From Euperipatoides rowelli (Eukaryota > Onychophora > Udeonychophora > Euonychophora > Peripatopsidae): a DNA stretch of 10,118 nt. Shown piece by piece: positions 1 to 7,433 of this stretch. The notes under the pieces are model-generated. The model was not told the DNA's origin. It saw nothing but the letters and a program-made list of their open reading frames with translations, and ran no database searches. The translations under genes were made by a program, and so were the position numbers. Every line of letters starts with the position of its first letter. The stretch's first letter is position 1. The stretch lies in NCBI GenBank assembly GCA_003024985.2, contig PXIH01S0014975.1. One strand, 5' to 3'.

Positions 1-174
1 TTTTAAACTTTCTTTGTTTTTCCTTAATTGATCTTTTTTTTTTCATTCTTGCTCTAAAAATTATAAAAAATATCATGGTTTAATAATTATCTTGTCTAAT
101 GAGTGCATAGAAACAGGGCCCTATAAGTGACATTTAGTCACATAATCAAAATGGATAGCACTTTTATTTAACCC

Positions 175-512
175 TCAAGGGTGTCCGCAGGAGGGGGCAA
201 GGGGGGAAGTCGCCCCCCCCCCGAAAAATGCGATCAACCAAAAATATAAGTATTTAATATAAAGTTGTCCAACTTTAATAATATTACAAGTGTGAACCCC
301 CCGGAAAAAAATAGGTATTTAATATAAAGTTGTCCAACTTTAATATTACAAGTGTGAAGTATCGATAAATGGTTGATATTTATAATGAAAATATAGATTT
401 GTTGAATTTTTTCCTTACAAAATAAAAAAAAAAAGCTTATCAAAATTATTACAATCAAAATCAAAAATTTTCACCCCCCCCCCCTTGAAATTTTTTTTGC
501 GGACGCCCTTGA
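175..512. mobile_element. Small non-autonomous element with inverted ends and C/G tracts
   Basis: The ends form an imperfect 15-bp inverted repeat, TCAAGGGTGTCCGCA at 175-189 and its complement at 498-512, differing at one base. Inside each end lie matching tracts: G-rich CAAGGGGGG at 198-206 followed by a C run at 213-222 on the left, and an 11-base C run followed by TTGAAA at 474-490 on the right. No convincing target-site duplication flanks the ends. The interior is AT-rich with no believable reading frame; the minus-strand frame over 234-464 reads low-complexity I/L/F-rich protein. The structure fits a MITE-like DNA element of unknown superfamily. It could instead be a foldback repeat. 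Confidence 0.55.
213..358. repeat. Two-copy tandem duplication inside the 175-512 element
   Basis: Two copies run from 213-296 and 297-358. Each begins with a C run followed by GAAAAA, then TATTTAATATAAAGTTG, TCCAACTTTAAT and ATTACAAGTGTGAA. The second copy lacks about 20 bases after the C run (around 229-244) and a small AAT repeat. The shared core AAGTTGTCCAACTT is itself almost palindromic. The near identity of the cores means the duplication is younger than, or better conserved than, the flanking sequence. Confidence 0.75.
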
Positions 513-1230
513 TGCCTGGTGGCTTAACTTCTTGAATTATTCTGTGGTGAAACTATAAATATCTCATGGTTGTTGATTAAGAAGAGGCGGGCAGCCACAT
601 CTCTGAGTTATTGGGGACACATGGACTTCTGCTGATTAGGCACTTGTAACATCCCCAACCATTACCTGGAAGATGTTACTTGACTGTCTTCTAAAATTTT
701 ATCTCCTTTTTTTTTGTTAGTGGCTCTGCAGTCCCTTTTGTATTCATAGGTTGTTAGGAGCATTTTGGTTAAGGATTAAATTTATCCTAATAGGTTGCCA
801 CAGCTCGTCATCTACTAGTATGTAAATCCAAATGACATCACCATTACAGGAGCTCCACCAAGTGGACAAAATTGGAAACTGACTTGTAGAGTTTAGAGAT
901 TCTGTTTTTAAGCAATGACAAAGTTCGTTAGAAAAGTGCAAATGTTTTATTTTATCTTAATCAGAATATTTTCACCTGTTCATTTTGATCCTATGTGTTT
1001 TTGTCACAGGTGGGCAGTCTTTGGTGGATGAATTTAAAACCATACACTGATCTAATGTAGATCATATGCAAACTGCCAGTTGAAGATACAGTATGTAATA
1101 GTTACAGCACACCACAGCAGATTTAAATCACTGTGTCATTATGCAAAAATGCCTATAAAGCTTACGTTAGCTAGCCCTTCATCTGAAGGTGCTTTTAAAG
1201 ATCTATTATCAAACAGAACCAACAGCCATA
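513..1230. other. Unassigned stretch, no supported gene
   Basis: No coding region is recognised. A minus-strand open frame at 744-941 matches no family I know and is followed at once by stops. A polypyrimidine run with TTAG near 705-720 resembles a splice acceptor but leads into no open frame of note. An 8-bp inverted repeat (GTAACATC at 646-653, GATGTTAC at 672-679) is present. The right part, from roughly 1080, may be the decayed body of the SINE whose head lies at 1231-1309. Confidence 0.5.
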
Positions 1231-1309
1231 TCCGTAGCTGGATTCAAACTGGCGATGTCTGGGTTTTATACTACAAAGTCAGCCTGAATGCCATCCAAGC
1301 CACAAAGAC
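1231..1309 (-). mobile_element. tRNA-derived SINE head (degenerate)
   Basis: Read on the minus strand, this stretch has the internal RNA polymerase III promoter of a tRNA. The A box is TGGCTTGGATGG (1302-1291), 10 of 12 against TRGCNNAGYNGG. The B box is AGTTTGAATCC (1250-1240), 9 of 11 against GGTTCGANTCC. They are 40 bases apart, within the usual tRNA range. The acceptor arms (1309-1303 and 1236-1230) pair poorly, so this is a tRNA relic rather than a functional tRNA gene. In such SINEs the body lies 3' of the head, here toward lower coordinates (about 1080-1230). A plus-strand open frame at 1080-1328 runs across it and is best read as chance. No tail or target duplication was located, so the body limits are unknown. 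Confidence 0.5.
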
Positions 1310-2917
1310 CTCTACCACCATATTCTAAATTTTGGTATTCTTGGTTAAAATCTATATTTTTCATGTCTCCCTCAACCTAACCCAAAATAAGTTTACAAAT
1401 GCATCTAAAATACTTTTTGAGTAATTATATAGCCTATTCAAAAAAAAGGCATGAGATCTAATAGAATTAGCCAGGGCAAAGTAGCATGCAGTGCCCTTAT
1501 AATTTTTTTCTTTATTTTTTAATAAACTCCCCTGCCCTTCCTAGACTTAATAACACATTACTTCAATGCAGTAACAATATTATAAAATATTAGTTTTGGC
1601 ATTAATTCAGCTTAAATCTTTTAAATGGTAAAATTTTAAAAATTAAAACATGATACACAAAATCAATTATAATGCTGTATTGTATATTTATAATTTAAAT
1701 GGTTAGTGGTGAGCGCCCTTAACCCATAGCACCCTGAACGATCACCCTGTTAGCTAGTATGTCAAGACATCCATGAATCAAACTAAAGACATTATGCTGT
1801 ATGGTAGTCAAAAAATTATTTTTAAAAATAATTATTGACATTGTTTTTTATAGGCTACCAGAATTATTTATATTCCATTTATAAAATGAAATAAAAATTT
1901 CAATTGGCTAATAAATAAATCTCTTTGAAAATCCTGTGATTTTCTTTCTTTCTTTTTTCTTAACAATGAATTATAAATCACTTTAATCTCGTGTCTTTTA
2001 TCAGAAAACAAGAAGAAAAAATAAGTAAATAAACCAAACTTTAAGACAAATGTGTTTTTGATAATACGAATTAGTTATAATTCATTCATTTTAAAGTCTG
2101 ACCTCTTGTACTACCCCCACCCCCTTCCCTTTTCACTTCTGACATTCCTTTTGTTGGCTGCCCATTTACCAAACCTAAAATCAGTACATTCCTTTGAATG
2201 CAAATTCAAAACTAGTTGTTTGACTGGTAAATAAAGTTTTACTTTCAATTGGAAATGAAGTCTTAAGAGATTCGTAATCATACTTGATCATGACTTATTA
2301 TCATCCCTGTATAAGATGAAAAAAATTCCTAAAGACTTTTATTTTTAATTTAATTTAAGAATCTGCCACCTATTGTCATATGATTAAAACATGAACATAA
2401 TTTATTTTACACTTGAATGGTAGATCTGTTATATTCATTAATTTAACAGTCTTTAAAAGAAATATAAAAAAATAATCTTAATGAATTTATAAATAGTAAA
2501 TACTTAAGTTTTATTTTCATTTTACTATGATTTTTTTTATGCCTATTAATTACGTGATTGTGTATTGACTGAGTAATGAACAGGTGCTAATTATTCTTAT
2601 CAGTTGCTGGTCAATCAATGAAAAAGATCTAAAAACAAAAATGAAGGTATTATACATCCATAAGTGATAAATCATAATCAAACCTCCTACTTGCTGTTTA
2701 TGACTACTGTTTCCATTTTTTTAAAAATTGTCTGAATCCCTAGAGATGTGCTAATATATTTGTGTAGGCTTAATTTCACTTGAGGTCGACCTTTAAGGTG
2801 ATTTATCTTGTTGGTCATAAATGGCACTAAAAATGTTGTTTCTCATCAGCACATATTAAAAAAAAAAAAATTTATTCAAGCCTCCTTTGCATCCTCATAA
2901 CACCCTGGAAAATTCTA
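1310..2917. other. AT-rich unassigned stretch
   Basis: No gene or bounded element can be supported. Simple-sequence content includes a TTTC-rich run near 1941-1960, a CCCCCACCCCC tract near 2113-2125 and a 13-base A run at 2858-2870. The open frame at 2052-2234 is pyrimidine-tract translation. One A-box-like word at about 1700-1711 lacks a good B-box partner. Two TAGCCTA/TAGGCTA words lie at 1430-1436 and 1851-1857. Confidence 0.5.
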
Positions 2918-2925
2918 GTCTAGAT

Positions 2926-3546
2926 CAATGGCTCCCAAACCTTTTGAAAGCGCAAAGGAGAGACTTTTGTTTATGACCTCCCACCATACATTGTATGTAT
3001 TTTTGATAAGCTTTTTTTTTGGCTGTTAAGATTTTTAAAGTTACAAATTTTTTGGGGGTGTCCAGACCACCTGGACATCCCTAAAAAATATGCGCTTGGT
3101 CACTGTAAAATAGAAAACAATAATAATTGTACTCAAGACCAAATGATACCATTCAAAGAACGATCAAAATAGAAGTATAGGCTATGTTGCTATGATATAT
3201 GTAAAGATTTTTTTAGTATGGTAGTTCAAAAGTTGAACTATTAGTTTCTTATCTATGACTGCCATCAAATCAAAAGCTAGAAATCGCCTTGAACTTGACA
3301 AGTATAGGCCTACTTAGCCCATAATTGTCTGTGTATCGAATACCAAACCCAGATTCGAGAAGCTAGTTTCTGATAAACAGGCAAATTCATATTAATTTTT
3401 TTTTATTTTGTAACTAAATAAATGTATGTTAATAAGCTAAAGCATTTTTTTTTGTTTTAAATTTGTAAATTCTTTCATGCCCCCTCCCCCCAGATCTTTA
3501 TCACGATCCGCCCAGAGGGTCACAAACCACACTTTGGGAACCCCTT
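2926..3546. mobile_element. Non-autonomous hAT element with target-site duplication
   Basis: The left end CAATGGCTCCCAAACC and the complement of the right end, AAGGGGTTCCCAAAG (from 3546 inward), are both variants of the hAT terminal repeat CAGNGGTTCCCAAACTTT. The flanks share GTCTAGATCA (2918-2927 and 3547-3556), which contains the 8-bp duplication expected of hAT insertion, most simply GTCTAGAT at 2918-2925 and 3547-3554. The overlap with the element's first bases leaves its exact border ambiguous by one or two bases. No transposase reading frame remains in the roughly 620 bp. The right arm has the G/C-rich subterminal block common in ZBED/Charlie-like elements (about 3478-3530). It would have moved with a transposase supplied elsewhere. 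Confidence 0.8.
3048..3088. repeat. 18-bp stem, 5-base loop hairpin inside the hAT element
   Basis: The left arm 3048-3065 (TTTTTTGGGGGTGTCCAG) and right arm 3071-3088 (CTGGACATCCCTAAAAAA) pair over 18 positions. The only two non-Watson-Crick positions are G-T, so as plus-strand RNA the stem would be uninterrupted. The loop is ACCAC. It lies well inside the element, so it is not part of the terminal repeat. It may be a subterminal transposase-binding palindrome or a nested foldback insertion. Confidence 0.7.
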
Positions 3547-3556
3547 GTCTAGATCA

Positions 3557-4109
3557 TTGATGAAAAACAGTTGTTATGATAGGCACTAAAAATCAGACTT
3601 AGCCTATCTTGAGTCAGTTTTCTAAGGTCAACGACACACTAAGATTTTGCGTTGCAGATAAAAATAAGATAATACATTAGAGTACGGTTACACAGAATGA
3701 CCATTGTATTGCAGTGGGATTAATTTTATTATATTTTATTGATACTTGGTGGCAGCACTTGCATTTTATATTATTTTTTTAAGATAACTTATAAAAAATA
3801 GAACTGTGTTGGATAACGTATTGGTAACATCAAGTTATCAATGCTGTGAAACTACCGTTGTTTGTGGTGCATCCCATTGAAAACAATTTGTTTTAAAAAA
3901 TATTGTTATTTCCAATGGAAATTACTGCAACAGGTTTTAAAACATGCTCTATATTTTTTCCCAATAAAATTTGCATTTTTTCCTGTGGCGTGTTCCGTTG
4001 AAAGCGTAACCACAATGTATCGCAACACAAAGTACTATGTAGAATCAATCTAAGATCCTATATCTATATTAAGTTTGGCACTGTTAAAATTGACTTAACT
4101 ATTATGGAT
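3557..4109. other. Unassigned stretch, no supported gene
   Basis: AT-rich sequence with no bounded element recognised. A plus-strand open frame at 3862-4053 gives a Phe/Tyr/Lys-rich product without any known motif and no coding character. Scattered CCATTG/CAATGG words (for example 3700-3706, 3874-3879, 3914-3919) hint at old inverted-repeat sequence but could not be aligned into arms. Confidence 0.45.
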
Positions 4110-4730
4110 CCATTAAGTGTAACTTCTAATTATAGCCTTTCTGCTAAGTGAAGCTTCTAATTTAATATCTACTAAGTGTAGTTTCTAATTGTAATATTCG
4201 CTAAGTTTAGCTTATATGTAATATTCGCTAAATGCAGCTTCTAGTTGTAATATTTGCTATATGCAGCTTCTAATTGTAATATCCGCTGTATGCAACTTCT
4301 AATTGTAATATCCACTATACACAGCTCTTCTAATTGTAATATTCACTATATGCAGCTTATAATTGCAACATCCTCTATATGTAGCTTAAAATTTTAATAA
4401 TCCACTACATGCAGCTTATAATTGTAATATCCACTAAATGCAGCTTATAATTGTAATATCGGCTATATGCAGCTTATAATTGCAATATCTGCTAGCCTAT
4501 ATGCAGCTTATAATTGTAATAATTCGCTATATGCAGCTTATAATTAATATCCATTATTTGCAGCTTATAATTGCAATACCCGCTATATGCAGCTTATAAT
4601 TATAATAATCCATTAGATGCAGCTTATAATTGTTATCCACTATATCCAGCTTATAATGGCAATATCCGTTATATGCAGCTTATAATTGTAATAACCTCTA
4701 AATGCGGCTTCTAATTATAATATCCACTAA
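4110..4730. repeat. 29-bp minisatellite, about 21 units
   Basis: The unit is close to CCGCTATATGCAGCTTATAATTGTAATAT. I count about 21 units with point changes and small indels (27 to 35 bp). Variants are not random along the array. Units 1-8 and the last full unit mostly carry CTTCTAATT, whereas units 9-20 carry CTTATAATT. The first units read CTAAGTG where later ones read CTATATG. This pattern suggests a block that expanded in the middle, with older units at the edges. The fourteenth unit has an exact 5-bp GCCTA insertion (see 4493-4499). The array codes for nothing obvious and is not CRISPR: units are contiguous with no unique spacers. Confidence 0.9.
4493..4499. repeat. TAGCCTA micro-insertion in a minisatellite unit
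   Basis: This unit reads CTGCTAGCCTATATGCAGC where its neighbours read CGCTATATGCAGC. The difference is an extra 5 bp (GCCTA, equivalently TAGCC) at the TA, giving TA-GCC-TA. About twenty sister units act as an internal control for the uninserted state. Confidence 0.85.
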
Positions 4731-4949
4731 GATCTATGAAAGTCATTAACCTTTGTTATGAATTCTGCTTATGAGAGTCAGTTCAGTTCTATGTTTCTTT
4801 TTCTGATGAATTTGCTAATGGATTCACTTGACTCGGTTTATCTCAGTCAGTTTAGTGCTGATTTGGTTTTCCATAAGACAAGAAAAATATCATAGAATTA
4901 GAAGCATAGCATATATGTATAGAGTGCTTCACTTTATAGTAAAATCTCT

Positions 4950-5137
4950 CATAAAGCGTAGCTGTTAATAAAGTGTATAGATGTTCATAAAGCATATAGA
5001 TGTTCATAAAGCGTATAGATGTTCATAAAGCATATTATACTGTACAATATGTTTCATAAAGTGTATAGCTGTTCCTAAAGCGTATATATGTTCATAAAGC
5101 TTATGGATATTCATAAAGTGTATAGATGTTCATAAAG
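4950..5137. repeat. 19-bp minisatellite, left portion
   Basis: About nine to ten units close to GTTCATAAAGCGTATAGAT, with variants GTGTATAGAT, GCATATAGAT and one longer degenerate unit near 5030-5055. The array begins beside a pogo-like end motif at 4937-4958 and stops where hAT-type sequence starts at 5138. The same unit resumes at 6431, so one array was interrupted by the transposon. Confidence 0.85.
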
Positions 5138-5283
5138 CAAACTGTGAGGCATGGACTAGTGCAAAAGGAGGCGTGAAAAGTCTAGTGAAATGTAATTTTC
5201 ATAATATAACATTTAATTTTATATTCTATTTTTTAAAGCATTTATTTTGAAGATCTTGTTTTACAAAATTTGCGTAGATACAG

Positions 5284-5645
5284 AATCCATTTGTCGATGA
5301 ACAAGATGATGAATTTGGATTGACAACTATTGAAAAGGAAAAATTGATAGAATTATCATGCAAGACTTCATTGAAACAAAAATTTCAGAATGAAACCCTA
5401 GTTCAATTTTGGTTAAATCGAAGCGAAGAATATAATACTTTGTCAAACAAAGAAATGCAAGTAGCCTACTGTTGCCATTCGTAACATCATATTTATGCAA
5501 AACGAGATTTTCTGCATTAGCTGCAATGAAATCCAAATATCGAGCCCGTTTAGTAGTAGAAAAAGATCAACGAATAGCACTCTCCTCATTAACACCTAGA
5601 TTTGATAAACTTTGTGCTAATAAACAAGCACATTCATCGCATTAA
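5284..5645 (+). pseudogene. hAT transposase C-terminal fragment, frameshifted
   Basis: The C-terminal dimerisation region of a hAT transposase of the ZBED5/FAM200/Buster type, a nuclear enzyme that excises and reinserts hAT elements. The first 60 codons (5284-5463) begin NPFVDEQDDEF, the position of the family's NPF motif after a lost upstream Trp, and include SLKQKF and VQFWLNRSEEY. The last 58 codons (5469-5642) read LLPFVTSYLCKTRFSAL, then KSKYRARL, then PRFDKLCANKQAHSSH and stop TAA at 5643-5645, a natural family ending. The two halves are out of frame because of five extra bases within 5462-5468 (TAGCCTA); without them MQV would join LLPF with the family's normal spacing. The BED zinc finger and the DDE catalytic core are absent. 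A minus-strand open frame at 5327-5536 is only the antisense shadow. Non-functional relic. Confidence 0.9.
5462..5468. repeat. TAGCCTA micro-insertion breaking the hAT transposase frame
   Basis: The sequence CAAGTAGCCTACTGTTGCC becomes CAAGTACTGTTGCC if five bases are removed, which restores the frame and places LLPF directly after the conserved helix. The insertion is therefore TA to TA-GCC-TA. It leads to a TAA stop a few codons downstream (5482-5484). Confidence 0.8.
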
Positions 5646-5758
5646 AAACAAATTATTTTAAAAATGAATATTATAGCGATAAGGTTTTTATTAATTTATT
5701 TTATGTTGGTTAATGTTTTCAGGCGATATCCAAGTTAATCTCAAGATATAGTTATTTT

Positions 5759-5812
5759 CTTAATACGGCATTTATGTGGGTTCTTCCTTGCTCACATAAA
5801 TGTTGTATTAAA
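5759..5812. repeat. 19-bp stem, 14-base loop hairpin
   Basis: The left arm 5760-5778 (TTAATACGGCATTTATGTG) pairs with 5793-5811 over 19 positions, with two adjacent G-T pairs in the middle and no bulge. The loop (5779-5792) is pyrimidine-rich. It lies between the transposase stop and the right end of the hAT element. As plus-strand RNA it would form a continuous stem. It could be a tiny nested foldback element or a structured 3' region; a small-RNA role is only a possibility. Confidence 0.7.
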
Positions 5813-6048
5813 GTGACATGGCAGGTCACTGAATCCAATTATTGCTTGAGATATTCAAACACGTCTGAAGGCACTAATTAACTAATTATGCATTTAAATT
5901 ATTATTTTGTTAATTTGCATGCATGCTTTATATATTTAAAGTATAAAAAGGAAGCATGCATCCAAATCTTGGTCTTGGCCCGCATATTGGAAAGGCTTTG
6001 CCTTTTCATCGAGCCACTATTTATGTTGGTATAATTTATTGTTGTAAG

Positions 6049-6071
6049 CTGGGAAGGCCAGGCCTTTCCAG
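6049..6071. repeat. Near-palindrome, 11-bp arms with 1-base spacer
   Basis: CTGGGAAGGCC (6049-6059) and GGCCTTTCCAG (6061-6071) are complementary at 10 of 11 positions around a single A. A second short inverted repeat, AAAGGC-TTT-GCCTTT, lies at 5991-6005. Both sit in a locally G/C-richer island inside the hAT element. No known binding site is recognised. Confidence 0.6.
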
Positions 6072-6430
6072 GAGCCAGACCCCCTGAGACCACATGAGTG
6101 GTGCTTCATAGTTAGGGGTTTTCTGTTAAATATCAACCATTTTATTCATTTTATACAGCTACCAATAAAAAGTTGTTCTATCGTAAACTGTCTTGGCATG
6201 TTTCATCAGCTACATCCACTTCCTATGTAACAAGTTTGGCTAAGCTGGCTGAATTTGTCATAATATATATAGTAAAACCTTGTTATTCTGTCAATTACAT
6301 TTTTTTCATTTTTTGTGTTAATATGTTTTTTACCATTTAAAAATGTGTATTATTTTATGAAATAAAGGGGAGGGGCGCCAAGGATAGATTTTTTAAAGGG
6401 GAGCGTAGTAACAATGTTTGAAAACCACTG

Positions 6431-6478
6431 GTATAGATGTTTATAAGCCCTATAGATGTTCATAAAGTATATAGATGT
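6431..6478. repeat. 19-bp minisatellite, right portion
   Basis: About two and a half units of the same repeat as 4950-5137 (GTATAGATGTTTATAAG, CTATAGATGTTCATAAAG, TATATAGATGTTG) directly abut the hAT right end. The array then gives way to unrelated sequence. The first eight bases are the presumed target duplication GTATAGAT. Confidence 0.85.
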
Positions 6479-6982
6479 TGCGAGTGCGAGGGATTAAAAT
6501 TTCATTAATGACTATTCATTCACCCCTCTCCGCTAAATACATCACATTTTGTAAAGTAAAATATTGTTTGATGGCTTGTACAATAACATGTATACCTGAA
6601 TTAATTGAGGTTATAAGCCTATTGATGATCTATTTGTGGCTTCTGTCATTTATTTTAGTGAACTAGTTCTCACTAGTTTGCTCTTCATGGTTTGTTTATA
6701 TGAGTATTCGTGCACACAGTTGGTGTTAACAATATGTTTAAAACTGTATGCAATTTTGTTTTAGATTTAATGTTGGTGATGTAATGAAATTATTGCTAAC
6801 TTTGATAGTGGCAGCGTGAATGATCAACTCTTTTCTCGGGAGTGGAGAGTGAGTTGTTAATAGTTGTAAGTTGTTCAAATAAACCAGTTCATTCATGAAT
6901 GACCTAACACTACCAGAAACCTTTTCCATGAAGGTTTATTAATTTAATATGGACTAGGGATGGCAAATAGGATTTAGCCTAT
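6479..6982. other. Unassigned stretch, no supported gene
   Basis: AT-rich sequence without a recognisable element. Open frames at 6475-6666 (plus) and 6738-6929 (minus) show no family motif and are judged chance. A small inverted repeat surrounds AACTAGTTCTCACTAGTTTG near 6660-6680. Confidence 0.45.
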
Positions 6983-7078
6983 GTGCCAAAATTAAACAAA
7001 AGTTTGTTATTTTGGCCACTGTGCCAAAATGAAATAAAATTAGATGTAATTTTGACCATCGTGCCAAAATTATCATTT
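6983..7078. repeat. 39-bp tandem repeat with GTGCCAAAAT headers
   Basis: GTGCCAAAAT occurs at 6983-6992, 7021-7030 and 7061-7070, spacing 38 and 40 bp, each unit ending ATTTTGRCCAYY. In the first unit junction ATTTTGGC (7009-7016) and GCCAAAAT (7023-7030) form a perfect 8-bp inverted repeat around six bases. About 2.4 copies are present. Confidence 0.7.
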
Positions 7079-7433
7079 TTTCATAGCAATGCTTCCATTA
7101 GTTCATTATGTTATAATTTATTTAATATAAATAAATTTATTTTTATTTACAAACTAAAAGATTTAAGCAATAGCTTATACAGTATTACCAGCCTTGTCAA
7201 CTAGGTTAGATGGTTACAATTATACAACATAAAACAATACATACAATAAATATTACTAACTAGGCCTACTATACAAATTACTAATTCAATATTAACACTA
7301 TTTCTACCTAACAATCAAAACCAAAAATAAACACTCATTTGTTCCAAACCAAAACCCACAACACTACCCTTTGCTGTTGCCTTCCTTACTCCCTCCCTCC
7401 CCTCCCACCCTTACTACTCTTCAATCACCCACT

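Larger units (their letters stand above)
5138..6430 (+). mobile_element. ZBED5/Buster-like hAT element inserted in the 19-bp array
   Basis: The right end, read inward from 6430, is CAGTGGTTTTCAAAC, a typical hAT terminal repeat. The left side starts CAAACTGTGAGGCATGG and continues to GGCGTGAAAAGTCTAGTGAAATG-like sequence, which matches the usual 5' end of this group after its first ten bases. The 19-bp array flanks both sides. GTATAGAT occurs at 5120-5127 and 6431-6438, the right length for a hAT target duplication, with exactly ten bases between the left copy and the first hAT-like base. Those ten bases read as array sequence instead of CAGTGGTTCT. The element retains only the transposase C-terminus (5284-5645). 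The remaining interior is AT-rich and contains two inverted repeats and a pogo-like motif at 6270-6291. Confidence 0.75.

Noticed and set aside
234-464. Minus-strand 76-codon open frame
   Set aside because: It lies wholly inside the AT-rich duplicated MITE-like element and translates into Ile/Phe/Leu low complexity with no motif.
646-679. GTAACATC/GATGTTAC inverted repeat
   Set aside because: Eight base pairs with an 18-base loop is not unusual in this length of sequence, and nothing else marks it.
686-735. Polypyrimidine tract and TTAG resembling a splice acceptor
   Set aside because: No open frame or donor follows, and pyrimidine runs are common in this window.
744-941. Minus-strand 65-codon open frame with WW and CNGDV residues
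   Set aside because: No known family matches the residue pattern, stops follow immediately, and there is no supporting splice or start context.
1080-1328. Plus-strand 82-codon open frame
   Set aside because: Its second half is the antisense of a tRNA-like A-box/B-box unit, so the frame is better explained as chance reading through a SINE.
1700-1745. TGGTTAGTGGTGAGCG, an A-box-like word that might start a second tRNA relic
   Set aside because: The only possible B box (around 1733-1743) matches about half of the consensus, and no arms pair.
2052-2234. Plus-strand 60-codon open frame
   Set aside because: Translation of a C/T tract; no coding signal.
3640-4040. Possible inverted-repeat element based on GCGTTGCAG / CGCAACACA and CCATTG/CAATGG words
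   Set aside because: The words could not be aligned into continuous arms or matched to flanking duplications.
3862-4053. Plus-strand 63-codon open frame
   Set aside because: No family motif, A/T-driven composition and no upstream or downstream gene structure.
4110-4730. CRISPR-like regular repeat spacing
   Set aside because: The repeats are contiguous and degenerate with no unique spacers, and the rest of the window is eukaryotic.
5327-5536. Minus-strand 69-codon open frame
   Set aside because: Antisense shadow of the hAT transposase fragment.
5902-6093. Minus-strand 63-codon open frame inside the hAT element
   Set aside because: No similarity to transposase or other known protein; it crosses the 6049-6071 near-palindrome.
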